NCBI GenBank assembly: GCA_009783245.1
Contig: WRHL01000013.1
Span: 1-34,291, forward strand
Origin: Coriobacteriia bacterium
GTDB taxonomy: Bacteria > Actinomycetota > Coriobacteriia > Coriobacteriales > UBA8131
DNA length: 34,291 bases
Reading direction: 5' to 3'
The translations under genes and the position numbers were made by a program. Of this stretch, positions 6,851-15,027 are shown piece after piece; positions within the stretch are counted from its first letter, which is position 1; each line of letters starts with the position of its first letter. The notes beneath the pieces were generated by a model. That model did not search any database. It worked only from the letters and a program-made list of their open reading frames with translations, and was not told the origin of the DNA.

Positions 6851-6897
6851 ATGCGCGATGGGATGCTGGCGCCTGGGGTGCAGGTGCCGCGCATCCT
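6851..6897. repeat. Family D repeat (GCGCATCC-ended element)
   Basis: ATGCGCGATGGG...CTGGCGCC...GGTGCCGCGCATCC begins and ends with complementary GGATGCGCG-like arms. Related sequences occur at 28205-28245, 30514-30561 and 30757-30800. It lies in the 293-bp gap upstream of hipB and downstream of the methyltransferase gene, where no other gene is seen. Confidence 0.55.
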
Positions 6898-6942
6898 AAG
6901 GATTTGCGAATGGAGAAGGGCCGGGGTTCTCGTTAGCCCACT

Positions 6943-7731
6943 CTAGACCTTGCGGAGGTTTAAGATGGTGGCGAAATGGGGGATGCTGAAGGTCTCCGGG
7001 GCGGTTTCGAGGAAGGCGAGGTGCTCCTTTTCGAAGGCTGCGATCTCTTCTGCTGTAAGGGAGGACGCACCGATGCCGCGGCATGCCTTGATGCGGCCGT
7101 GCCAGCTTTCGCGGGTGAAGCTGACGGGTAGGTCGTAGTGAAACGAGTCCTCAACAGTGAAGAGGCCGTGCGCCTGTGGGGGGAAATCGAGGATGAAGCG
7201 CTTCATGCCGTTTGCCGACCAGGAGGGGTTGTGCCTGAGGATCAGCTCCTCTGTACCGGCGGCAATCTCGCTTTCGTCGGCGAGCCACGCCATGAAGAGC
7301 AGGCAGAAGTGCCCGGAGGGCTTGAGCAGGCGGTGGATCCTGGTGAAGATCACGTCCTTGTCGAAGTAGACGTAGCACTGGCAGGCCGTCACGGTGTCGA
7401 AGTGCTCGGCAGGGAAATCAGCGTCTTCTGCGGAAGAGACAAGGTAGCTGATGTCCATGCCTGCCTCAGCTGAGAGGCGGCATGCCTGTTCGATCTGGTT
7501 CTCAGAGATGTCCAGGCCGATGAACTGGGCCCCGTGCTTGTAGAGGTTGCGCGGCAAAACGCCCGTCCCCGTGCCGATGTCCAGCACCCGCTGTCCCTTT
7601 GTGCAGAGCCCCATGTCGATGATCCTCTGGTAGAAGACATCAGGGTAGATGTCCCTGAACCGGGCGTAATCCTCCGACACGCGGCCCCAGTCAAAGGCGC
7701 TGCCGTTGTCTATGTGTTCCTTGCTGATCAC
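6943..7731 (-). CDS. Class I SAM-dependent methyltransferase
   Basis: The 262-residue protein shows the Rossmann-fold methyltransferase motif I, VLDIGTGTG (residues 49-57), an acidic residue at the end of strand 2 (GLDIS), and the motif IV region DTVTACQCYVYFD followed by the RLLKPSGHFCLLFM strand typical of ubiE/BioC-like enzymes. It is soluble with no signal peptide. The GTG start has only a weak GGGG upstream. The substrate cannot be told from sequence. It stands alone downstream of the zinc-ribbon gene, separated by a short tandem-repeat patch. Confidence 0.88.
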   Translation of the reverse strand: MISKEHIDNGSAFDWGRVSEDYARFRDIYPDVFYQRIIDMGLCTKGQRVLDIGTGTGVLPRNLYKHGAQFIGLDISENQIEQACRLSAEAGMDISYLVSSAEDADFPAEHFDTVTACQCYVYFDKDVIFTRIHRLLKPSGHFCLLFMAWLADESEIAAGTEELILRHNPSWSANGMKRFILDFPPQAHGLFTVEDSFHYDLPVSFTRESWHGRIKACRGIGASSLTAEEIAAFEKEHLAFLETAPETFSIPHFATILNLRKV

Positions 7732-7758
7732 TGAGCGCCCCAGATGCTTGACGTTAAA

Positions 7759-7825
7759 ACGCGGGGCATGGGGACGTGGGACGCTTGGACGCGGGGCATT
7801 AGAACGCGGGGCATTGGGACGTGGG
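7759..7825. repeat. Short tandem repeat, ACGCGGGGCAT units
   Basis: ACGCGGGGCAT occurs at 7759, 7789 and 7804, interleaved with GGACGTGGG at 7773 and 7817. The patch fills the gap between the zinc-ribbon gene and the methyltransferase gene and ends just before the zinc-ribbon stop codon. Confidence 0.7.
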
Positions 7826-7832
7826 CGCTAAC

Positions 7833-8567
7833 TCAACCCTTTTTCCAACCGCAGCTCGCCAGGTAGTCGCGGATAGGCTGCTTGACATCTGTTGTGTTGT
7901 ATTTAAAGCCGATGGCGCCGATTTTTCCACTATCTTTATCCTTGCCCAGGCCGAACTCGTAGGACTTCTTGTTGGCCTTTCCCTTGAAGGTATCCTTTGA
8001 GGAACCAAGGCTGAGCTGACCACCGCTGAAATTGATGCTTCTCTTCTTATCCTCGGTTTGGTCAAGCTCCTTGTAGGTGCCGTTGTTTGAGAGGGTGACG
8101 GTAAAGGTGTACTGCTTGGTTTCGTCATTGACCTCATGCAGTCCAAAGAAATAGGCGTTCATCCACTTCCAGTACCCGATGATGGAGTCGCCCTCGACCC
8201 GCGCTTCCCAAGGCTGATCCTGACGGTTGAGCATTTGCGCCGCCTGGGCTAACACGGTCTGTTTATCCATGAAACCATAACCTGCTGCCATCGGTTGTTG
8301 CTGCTGAGGTTGCACGTAGGGTTGTTGTGCTGGTTGCTGTTGCACGGGAGGAGGAGGTGGAGGGAATGACGATAAGGGCTGCGCTTGTGGCGCCTGTTGT
8401 GGGACCTGCTGGGCAGACGGGGGCGGGAATTGCTGCGCCTGCGCTACCGGTTGGGGCTGCTCTGCTGGCTGGGGTGCTGATTGGGGTTCTAGTGCCTGGC
8501 CGCAACCCGCGCAGAATCGGGCTGTTGGATCTACTTGTGCACCACACTTACCGCAGAAATTTGCCAT
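7833..8567 (-). CDS. Zinc-ribbon protein with proline/glutamine-rich linker
   Basis: The protein of 244 residues opens with a double-CxxC zinc ribbon (C5, C8, C19, C22 in FCGKCG and FCAGCG). A low-complexity Gln/Pro-rich linker covers about residues 25-95, and a C-terminal globular domain of about 145 residues contains a WKWMNAYFFGLH segment and several beta strands. I do not recognise the C-terminal domain; it has no transmembrane segment. The start is set at the ATG at 8567, because AAGGAG lies eight bases upstream of it, whereas it runs into the alternative GTG at 8576. Such zinc-ribbon proteins are common in Coriobacteriia, but their role is unknown. Confidence 0.8.
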   Translation of the reverse strand: MANFCGKCGAQVDPTARFCAGCGQALEPQSAPQPAEQPQPVAQAQQFPPPSAQQVPQQAPQAQPLSSFPPPPPPVQQQPAQQPYVQPQQQQPMAAGYGFMDKQTVLAQAAQMLNRQDQPWEARVEGDSIIGYWKWMNAYFFGLHEVNDETKQYTFTVTLSNNGTYKELDQTEDKKRSINFSGGQLSLGSSKDTFKGKANKKSYEFGLGKDKDSGKIGAIGFKYNTTDVKQPIRDYLASCGWKKG

Positions 8568-8660
8568 GACCCTCACTCCTTATCTGTGTTTCTGATAGCA
8601 ACAGCTTATGGAAGACATTGTAGTTGATTGCACTGCTCAATGGGTGCACAAGCGAATAAG

Positions 8661-8703
8661 AGAGACGGTTCTCACAGCTTAACAGCCTGCGAGAACCGTC
8701 TCT
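8661..8703. terminator. 13-bp hairpin between zinc-ribbon and surface-protein genes
   Basis: AGAGACGGTTCTC (8661-8673) pairs perfectly with GAGAACCGTCTCT (8691-8703) around a 17-base loop, and TTTGAG follows. Both neighbouring genes read leftward, so it sits between the end of the surface-protein gene and the start of the zinc-ribbon gene, where it could stop transcription. The GACGGTTCT core is shared with the inverted repeat in arsS, so it may equally be a member of that repeat family. Confidence 0.6.
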
Positions 8704-8736
8704 TTGAGTTGTAATAACCGTCCCCCTAGGTTACCG

Positions 8737-10338
8737 CTACTTGGTGGTGGTGGAGGGGCGCTTCCTTATCGTCACCAAAAGGATGAGTCCAGCGCCGACG
8801 GCCAGCAGCGAGATCAGGAGTATGGGGAGTACAAGGCTGTCGCCAGATTTTGGCAGGCCGCTGTCCCACTGTGCATAGACGGTTATGTCGTCAGTGACAG
8901 GCGTTGAAGCGCTAAACGCAGTGCCTGAACCATTCGCGGCAGTGTTCCATCCGATGAAGACGAACCCGGCCCTTGTTGGATCGTCTGGCATATCCGCCCC
9001 AAGTGAATCCAGGGCGACCACTTCACGGGTCTCATCTGCTACAAGTACGTCACCGCCGTTGCCATCAAAGGTCACCCAATAGGTGATGATGACAGGGACA
9101 GAGTCCCACTGGGCGTAGACGGTGATATTGCGAGTAAGGGTCGTAGCATCGGTGAATGCTGTGCCTGAGCCATCTGCCGCAGTGTTCCAGCCCAAAAAGA
9201 CGGATCCACCCAACACCGGATCAGGGGGCATGTTGGCTCCCAGCGGATCGCCGTAACGCGCGAAACGGGTCACATCCGCTGGTAACACGGCGCCACCATT
9301 GCCATCGAAGGTTGCCCTATAGTCAGTGGCGGTATGTCTGATGTCGTAGTTGTTGTAGCCCTGGGTAAAGGGTAGGGTCCAGGTTGTGCCGGCGATATTT
9401 GTCGCATATACCGCATCCAGTGATGGGTCGCGGTCAAGGCTTGCCCCATCGGCGCTATTGTTCGAGAATACCGTCCCTGCCCCTACAGTCAAATCCGCAT
9501 AGTCATGCGCATATATCCCGCCTCCAATTCTGGCATAGTTGCCAGAGATGGTGCCGCCGGTCATGTCGAAGGTGCCATTGACAACATCCACGCCGCCAGC
9601 GTGGGCACCAGCCGTGTTGTCTGAGATGGTGCCACCGGTCATTGTGAAAGCACCGCTTGCGATATATACGCCGCCACCAAGACTTCCCTGGTTATCAGAG
9701 ATTGTGCCAGCAGACATGTTAAGCACAGATCCTGAGCCCATATACACCCCACCGCCATAAACGGTGCTAGTATTGTTTGCGATTGTTCCACCAGATATGG
9801 AGAAAGAGCCGATCAGATATACGCCCGCGCCGCTAATGTTGGCGTAGTTACCTGAGATAGCCCCACTGACCAGGTAAAGGAAAGCGCCACGTTGGACATA
9901 CACCCCCCTGCTGGCGCCCGACGCGCCGGCATCATGGGTAACCGTGATACCATCAATGGTCAGCGTTGCATCCCTATCCACAAGGATAGTCTCTTCCCCA
10001 TCTGCCCCAATAAGCTTGAAAGAGCCAGTAAGGATGATATCCCTGGCAATGGGTATCACAAGGGTTGTAGTCAGTGTGATGTCAGCAGTGAGGTTGATGG
10101 TTGTGGGGTCATTAATTGGCAGCAGCGCAATGACATCCAGGAGCTCAGTGGCAGTTGCGACATTGTAGCTGGAGGCAAGCGGGAGAAGCTCTTCCCCTTC
10201 TGTGCTGGTTGTCTCGTCACCACCTGCGGATAGCTCTGTGCCAGCTTCTTCCGGTGCTGCAAACGAGACAGCAGGTACCAGCACAAATGCCAGTAAGATT
10301 GTCAGGAGGAAAACAAGCAGGCTTCTAGTACGTTTCAT
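8737..10338 (-). CDS. Sortase-anchored surface protein: beta-helix plus two InlB-type repeats
   Basis: The start is set at the ATG at 10338 (MKRTRSLLVFLL), which has AAGGGA seven bases upstream and begins a classical signal peptide ending at VSFAAPEE; an upstream ATG would place nine residues before it. The 533-residue product then shows a glycine-rich region with recurring GGTISGN/GGGVY steps, typical of a right-handed parallel beta-helix (about 110-310). Two adjacent InlB B-type repeats follow, each starting TFDGNGG and ending ITVYAQW. The C-terminus has LPKSGD, a hydrophobic span and RKR, the layout of a sortase cell-wall anchor with Ser in place of the usual Thr. It is probably an adhesin or surface-display protein. 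No sortase gene is in the window. Confidence 0.88.
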   Translation of the reverse strand: MKRTRSLLVFLLTILLAFVLVPAVSFAAPEEAGTELSAGGDETTSTEGEELLPLASSYNVATATELLDVIALLPINDPTTINLTADITLTTTLVIPIARDIILTGSFKLIGADGEETILVDRDATLTIDGITVTHDAGASGASRGVYVQRGAFLYLVSGAISGNYANISGAGVYLIGSFSISGGTIANNTSTVYGGGVYMGSGSVLNMSAGTISDNQGSLGGGVYIASGAFTMTGGTISDNTAGAHAGGVDVVNGTFDMTGGTISGNYARIGGGIYAHDYADLTVGAGTVFSNNSADGASLDRDPSLDAVYATNIAGTTWTLPFTQGYNNYDIRHTATDYRATFDGNGGAVLPADVTRFARYGDPLGANMPPDPVLGGSVFLGWNTAADGSGTAFTDATTLTRNITVYAQWDSVPVIITYWVTFDGNGGDVLVADETREVVALDSLGADMPDDPTRAGFVFIGWNTAANGSGTAFSASTPVTDDITVYAQWDSGLPKSGDSLVLPILLISLLAVGAGLILLVTIRKRPSTTTK

Positions 10339-10483
10339 CGGAATATCCCTTCCCCAAATATCCAATACCGACGTATTTCTGCGATGGTTGTATTGTATCG
10401 CAGTATGCTACCTGAATAGTATAGATAGCGCTGTTTTCTCCTATGCGCGGATAGGGCAAGGAGGACAGTACGATTTGTCCCGC

Positions 10484-13009
10484 TCACAGCAGGTCATAAG
10501 GGTCGATGTCGATGGCCACGCTGACACCCTCGGTGGTCTTGCGCGCCCTGATGACGGGGGCAATAAAACCGGGGAGGTCCGTGTCAGAAGGGGCCTTGAG
10601 AAGGATGTGCCAGCGGTAGTTGCCCTGGCGTTTGGAGAGTACGCAGGGACTGGGGCCGAGGACTTGGACGATAGGTTGTGTCATCTGCGAGTCTTCTGGA
10701 CGACAACCGCTGTCGCCCTGTAAGTGCTGGGGTAGGCCCCGGGTCAAGCCCGGGGTGACAGAGGAGTTTGTATGGTCTGCCTCAGCACCTGGGGTGACAA
10801 GTGATGTGATATGCGCGTCCAGGGCGGCGGTGAGTTTGAGGGCCTCGGCAGAGACTTCCTTGAGATCCTTGCCCCAGAGCAGGATGTTCGCCAGCCGCAC
10901 GTAGGGGGGATAGCCGATCTCGCTTCGCAGCTCGCGTTCCTCGTCAAACAGCAGCTCGCGGTTGTGAGTAGCGGCGGCGCGGATGGCTACGTGCTGGGGC
11001 CAGTAAGTCTGGACTATGACGCGACCGTCCTTCTCGGCACGTCCTGCCCTACCGGCGACCTGCTCGAGCAGCTGGTAGGTGCGCTCGGGTGCGCGGAAGT
11101 CGGGGAACTTGAGTGAGATGTCCGCGATGAGCACGCCCACCAGCGTGACCTCGGGGAAGTCGAGGCCCTTGGCGATCATCTGGGTGCCCAAAAGCACGCC
11201 GTAGGGCGCGGCGATGAACTCGTCGAGGCAACGCTCGTGGCCAGCTTTGCCGCGCGTAGTGTCCGCGTCCATGCGGACGATGGGCGTGCCTGCGGGCAAG
11301 ATGGCCTGCAGCTGGTCGAAGGCGAACTGGGTGCCGGGGCCCAGCTGCTTGAGGTAGGAGCTGCCACAATCCGGGCAGGTAGCGGGCGGTATGGCGGTGG
11401 CGCCGCAGTGGTGGCAGAGCAGGCGCGCGGGGTGCGCGTGGTAGGTGAACGAGGTGGCGCAGCTTTCGCAGGTGGGCACAAAACCGCAGTCGCGGCAGAG
11501 CAGGAAGGAGGCAAAACCGCGCTTGTTGAGCAGGAGCACCGCTTTCTCACGCCGCTCGATAGTCTGGAGTAGGGCCTCTTTGAGCGGGTAGGAGAACATG
11601 GTCTTGTTGCCGGATCTGAACTGCACGGAGAGGTCGACCACCTGGATGGGCGGTAGAGGTTTGCCGGTTACGCGCTCAGGGAGCCTGACCAGGGTACTGG
11701 CGCCGGTGGCGACCTGGTGGAGGGCCTCCATCGAGGGCGTAGCGCTGCCCAGCACCAGCGTAGCGCCGCTGAGCTGGGCGAGCCTGGCGGCAACGTCACG
11801 GGTCACATAGCGCGGCGAGGAGCTCTGCTTGTAGCTGCCCTCATGCTCCTCATCTATGACGATAAGACGCAGGTTCTGTGCAGGTGCGAACAGCGCCGAG
11901 CGGGCGCCCACCACCACCCGGGCAGTACCGGAGCGCACCAGGTCCCACTGGTCGAAGCGCTCGCCGGTTGACAGGCGCGAGTGGAGCACCGCCACCGCGT
12001 CGCCAAAGCGGGAGCGGAAGCGGGCTACGGTCTGCGGGGTGAGACTGATCTCGGGCACCAGCACGATGGCGGTGCCGGGGGCGGTGTTGCTGTCGCCCTC
12101 CAGCACGGTGCGGATAGCCTGCAGGTAGACCTCGGTCTTGCCGGAGCCGGTGACGCCGTCAAGCAGGATGGTTGAGGAGGTGTTCTGCGAGTCTTCTGGA
12201 CGACAATCGCTGTCATTCTGCAAGCGCTGGGGTAGGCCCCGGGTCAAGCCCGGGGTGACAAGGTGATTTGAATCATTACTGGGGGATGCAAGGGTCAAGC
12301 CCGGGGTGCACAGTGACGCCAGGATCGCGTCCAAGGCTTCTCGCTGGCCTACGGTCAGCTCAGCGATGTCGGTTGTTGGTGGCAGGGGGGACCGGTTGCC
12401 ACGGATCCTCCGCCGCGCTTCGATGAAGACCAACCCCTTCTTCTCCAGGGCCTTCAGCGGCACTGTGGGATTTGAGACCTCCAGCGCAAGGTCGGCAACA
12501 CGCATCTGGGAGATACGCAGGGCGCTCAGTATCGCCCGCTGCTTGACAGCGTTTGCCTTGGGCTCAAAGGCCCTGCCCTCCTCGGTCAGTCCAGCCCAGC
12601 GGTCATCCACCGGAGTCGCACCCTGCTCCTCCAGTTGCCAGCCTCCGCTGGCATCCTGCCTGAGGCGGGGCGCTGGGCCAGGTGGTGTGAAGAGGTGGAG
12701 CGTCTCACTGAGGGGCGCCAGGTATTCATGGGCCATCCACTGGGCAAGCTGGGCTGCGGCCTTATTGAAACGGGGTGGGGAGAGCACAGCAAGCACGGGC
12801 TTGATCTTATCGTCATCCAGGGCAGATGCGGGTGCGTCGCACAATCCCACCACGTAGCCCAGCGACGGGCGCCGGGCGAAATCCACCAGCACGCAGCAGC
12901 CCACCTGGGTCTGGGGCGCGAGCTCATCAGGGACCGTGTAGTTGAAGGCGGAGTCGAAGGCCCGCGTGGGGATGTCGATGATGACCTGTGCGAAAAGCGG
13001 CTGGGGCAT
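10484..13009 (-). CDS. priA: Primosomal helicase PriA with two in-frame repeat insertions
   Basis: PriA reloads the replication machinery at stalled forks. All core parts are present in 841 residues: the N-terminal DNA-binding domain, Walker A GVTGSGKT (285-292), the DEEH box (386-389), eight zinc-binding cysteines (C505, C508, C514, C517, C532, C535, C545, C548), the helicase motifs AKGLDFP and QVAGRAGRA, and the C-terminal domain. Two stretches are foreign to the family: about residues 234-279, just before Walker A, and about 735-777, in the C-terminal part. Both contain VTPGLTRGLPQ, then LQ-DS-CRPEDSQ, encoded by 76-bp repeat copies at 12185-12260 and 10685-10760. Reading frame and catalytic motifs are intact, so the protein is probably functional. 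The gene follows the diacylglycerol-kinase-like gene by 16 bases. Confidence 0.95.
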   Translation of the reverse strand: MPQPLFAQVIIDIPTRAFDSAFNYTVPDELAPQTQVGCCVLVDFARRPSLGYVVGLCDAPASALDDDKIKPVLAVLSPPRFNKAAAQLAQWMAHEYLAPLSETLHLFTPPGPAPRLRQDASGGWQLEEQGATPVDDRWAGLTEEGRAFEPKANAVKQRAILSALRISQMRVADLALEVSNPTVPLKALEKKGLVFIEARRRIRGNRSPLPPTTDIAELTVGQREALDAILASLCTPGLTLASPSNDSNHLVTPGLTRGLPQRLQNDSDCRPEDSQNTSSTILLDGVTGSGKTEVYLQAIRTVLEGDSNTAPGTAIVLVPEISLTPQTVARFRSRFGDAVAVLHSRLSTGERFDQWDLVRSGTARVVVGARSALFAPAQNLRLIVIDEEHEGSYKQSSSPRYVTRDVAARLAQLSGATLVLGSATPSMEALHQVATGASTLVRLPERVTGKPLPPIQVVDLSVQFRSGNKTMFSYPLKEALLQTIERREKAVLLLNKRGFASFLLCRDCGFVPTCESCATSFTYHAHPARLLCHHCGATAIPPATCPDCGSSYLKQLGPGTQFAFDQLQAILPAGTPIVRMDADTTRGKAGHERCLDEFIAAPYGVLLGTQMIAKGLDFPEVTLVGVLIADISLKFPDFRAPERTYQLLEQVAGRAGRAEKDGRVIVQTYWPQHVAIRAAATHNRELLFDEERELRSEIGYPPYVRLANILLWGKDLKEVSAEALKLTAALDAHITSLVTPGAEADHTNSSVTPGLTRGLPQHLQGDSGCRPEDSQMTQPIVQVLGPSPCVLSKRQGNYRWHILLKAPSDTDLPGFIAPVIRARKTTEGVSVAIDIDPYDLL
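10685..10760. repeat. 76-bp family B repeat inside priA (3' copy)
   Basis: This copy matches 12185-12260 at 70 of 76 positions; all six differences are transitions. It contains the inverted repeat GGCCCCGGGTCAAGCCCGGGG-type core and ends in GGGGTGACA. A degenerate partial copy (CTGGGGTGACA) follows at about 10789. In priA it encodes residues around 751-775. Confidence 0.92.
12185..12260. repeat. 76-bp family B repeat inside priA (5' copy)
   Basis: This is the sister of the copy at 10685-10760, in the same orientation and read in the same frame. A partial copy of its core (GGGTCAAGCCCGGGGTG) follows at 12292, giving the peptide CTPGLTL upstream in the protein. The element ends only about 16 codons before the Walker A motif. 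Confidence 0.92.
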
Positions 13010-13025
13010 GGGTCGGCAAACCGCC

Positions 13026-13982
13026 TTATGAAGCGCCCACCGCGGCGCCCTGCGGCGCCACCAGCACGTCGATTGCCTGCGGCAGCAGCGCTATCTCAAA
13101 GTGTGTGCCGTAGAGCGCCTCGCCGTCGTTTTGCACGGGGATCTCCTCGTCCAGATCGATGGTCAGCTGCTTGGCGGTCAACGTGCGGATGATGCGGAGC
13201 TGCTCGTGCTTGCCGCCGGCAATCCGCGACAGTGTGTACAGCGCGTAGGGCTTGCTGGTGTCAGTGGCCATGCAGACGTTGAGGAGGCCGTCGTCTAAAA
13301 GCGCCGCGGGGGTGATCTGGAAGCCGCCGCCGTAGGTGCGCCCGTTCTGTATGGCAAAGATCACAAAGTCCTCCTCAAGGGGCAAACCGCCGTCCACGGA
13401 GAAGCGGAAGTGGTGTTTGCGCAGCTCATGGATGATGGCGGAGACCGCGACGCGCGCGTAGAGGATGAAGCCGCGGCTCTTGGTGGTCTTGCGTTTCTCG
13501 TAGGTGTTGATGGCGATGGCCGCATCGACGCCAAAGCTCAGGGTCTCCAGAAAGTACGTCTCATTGCAGCGGCCCACATCGATGGTCGCGCGACGCCCCG
13601 CACTGATGGCCTCAAGTGCGCGCGACGGGTCAAGCGGGATGCCCAGCGACCGGGCGAAGTCGTTGCCAGAGCCGATGGGCAGCATGGTGAGCATAGGCCG
13701 CTCTTCGCGCGGTCGGCGCATGATGCCCTGGGCGATGTCATGGATGGTACCGTCGCCGCTGACCGAGATGATGAGATCGGCATCCGTGGTCGCGGCCAGC
13801 TCAATGTTGTGCTCGCTGCTCTCTGTCTCCAGCACTGTGCAGATATAAGACGAGAAGAGCTGCTCGAAACGGGGCTGCAGGCCTTCCCAGATCTGGCGAC
13901 CCTGATTGTCGGATGACGCGGGGTTCACCAAGACCAGGATGCTGTTGACCGAGTCCATCTTTGCTCCCTGCATTGCTACCAT
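13026..13982 (-). CDS. Diacylglycerol/lipid kinase family protein
   Basis: The protein has the DagK/YegS catalytic fold: VNPAS near the N-terminus, SGDGT in place of the usual GGDGT nucleotide loop, and PIGSGNDFARSLGIP. It probably phosphorylates a lipid such as diacylglycerol at the membrane face, recycling it into phospholipid synthesis. Two starts look possible: ATG 13982 with AAGGAG upstream (318 residues) and ATG 13958 with CAGGGAG upstream (310 residues). The second agrees better with where the family fold begins. It lies 15 bases after the PHP phosphatase gene and 16 before priA, so the three are probably co-transcribed. Confidence 0.9.
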   Translation of the reverse strand: MVAMQGAKMDSVNSILVLVNPASSDNQGRQIWEGLQPRFEQLFSSYICTVLETESSEHNIELAATTDADLIISVSGDGTIHDIAQGIMRRPREERPMLTMLPIGSGNDFARSLGIPLDPSRALEAISAGRRATIDVGRCNETYFLETLSFGVDAAIAINTYEKRKTTKSRGFILYARVAVSAIIHELRKHHFRFSVDGGLPLEEDFVIFAIQNGRTYGGGFQITPAALLDDGLLNVCMATDTSKPYALYTLSRIAGGKHEQLRIIRTLTAKQLTIDLDEEIPVQNDGEALYGTHFEIALLPQAIDVLVAPQGAAVGAS

Positions 13983-13997
13983 CTTTACTCCTTGTTG

Positions 13998-14852
13998 TCA
14001 GGAAATATCGTCAAGCGGAATGTGACGGCGGTCGCCGTTGCGCGTGGGTACAGTGACCTGCGTGTAGCCTGCTGCACGCATCGCCGCATAAGCTGCGTCA
14101 AGGTCGCGCCCCACGTGGCCGGGCTCATGCGCGTCCGAGGAGACCGTACATCCCACACCAGCCTGGCGGAAGGCCGATAGCAAGGCAGGCGCCGGGTACA
14201 GTTCGGCCACCGGTTTGTGCAGTCCTGAGGTGTTCACCTCGATCAGCAGGCCTCGCGCTGCGACCAACTCAGCCATGGCGACGTACATCTCCCGCGGGTC
14301 GAACTTGGGCTTGAAGCCAAGCCTCTTGGGTAGGTCTGGATGCGTCATTATCGTTAAAGGAAGCGCACTGTTGACAAGATCTCGCCAGAGGCGGAAGTAC
14401 TCACGCCAGACATTCTCCTCACCGCGTTCGGCCCAACCGTCTATATAGCCTGGATGATCAAAGGGCCAGAAGCTGTTGAGGCTGACACCGGAGGTTGCCT
14501 CGACATCTGCGAACAGATGCACAGAGCCTAGCACCAGCTCATAGGGCGCCTGAGACAGCAGCTCAAGCAGCCAGGCCTCGGCTCCCTCGCGCCAGTCGAC
14601 CTCGACTCCCAGGATCACCTCGATCTGGGGGTGCTTCGCACGCGCGGCAAGAACCTCCTCTACATACTGCGAGACCTGTTCCAGTGTCATGCCATAGCCC
14701 CCCTCGGGGTCGAGCTGGGCTGGCAGCGGTAGATGCTCGGTCAGGGCGATGGTGGTCAGCCCCTGGTCGCAGGCAGCCTGCACCAGCTCTTCGACCGTCC
14801 CGCTGCCGTGTCCGGAGAACCAGGTGTGTGTATGCGTGTCGGTATATTCCAT
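13998..14852 (-). CDS. PHP-domain histidinol-phosphatase-family protein
   Basis: The 284-residue protein is a PHP-fold phosphoesterase. The metal-binding DTHTHT lies at residues 5-10, a TEHLP segment follows at about 38, EVDW in the middle, and SSDAHEPGHVG near the C-terminus, the pattern of the HisJ/HisK (histidinol phosphatase) branch. Histidinol phosphatase would catalyse the penultimate step of histidine synthesis, but no other his gene is nearby and other phosphomonoesters are possible. It is the first gene of the apparent PHP-dagK-priA operon. Confidence 0.87.
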   Translation of the reverse strand: MEYTDTHTHTWFSGHGSGTVEELVQAACDQGLTTIALTEHLPLPAQLDPEGGYGMTLEQVSQYVEEVLAARAKHPQIEVILGVEVDWREGAEAWLLELLSQAPYELVLGSVHLFADVEATSGVSLNSFWPFDHPGYIDGWAERGEENVWREYFRLWRDLVNSALPLTIMTHPDLPKRLGFKPKFDPREMYVAMAELVAARGLLIEVNTSGLHKPVAELYPAPALLSAFRQAGVGCTVSSDAHEPGHVGRDLDAAYAAMRAAGYTQVTVPTRNGDRRHIPLDDIS

Positions 14853-14951
14853 GCTCTCAGCATAGCAGAAATCGGATGCACTGCCTCAGGGAAAGGAAGC
14901 ATCCTGGGCGTCGGCATTGAGATTGGCACAAAGCCAGGATCGCCTCGGGGG

Positions 14952-14977
14952 GAAGGGGAGCATTTCTGCTCCCCTTC
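14952..14977. terminator. Hairpin downstream of the flavoprotein gene
   Basis: GAAGGGGAGCA pairs with TGCTCCCCTTC around a TTTC loop, an 11-bp perfect stem. It lies 51 bases beyond the stop of the leftward flavoprotein gene and about 100 bases before the PHP gene, where a terminator would be expected. There is no clear T-run on either strand, so intrinsic termination is only plausible. Confidence 0.5.
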
Positions 14978-15027
14978 TGAAACGCCGTCTTTATCCTCAA
15001 CTAGCTCTTGGTGATCAGAGGTTGAAC

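Noticed and set aside
11237-11572. Plus-strand open frames across priA, hipA, der and other genes
   Set aside because: These are shadow frames in GC-rich coding DNA; the opposite strand carries the recognisable proteins.
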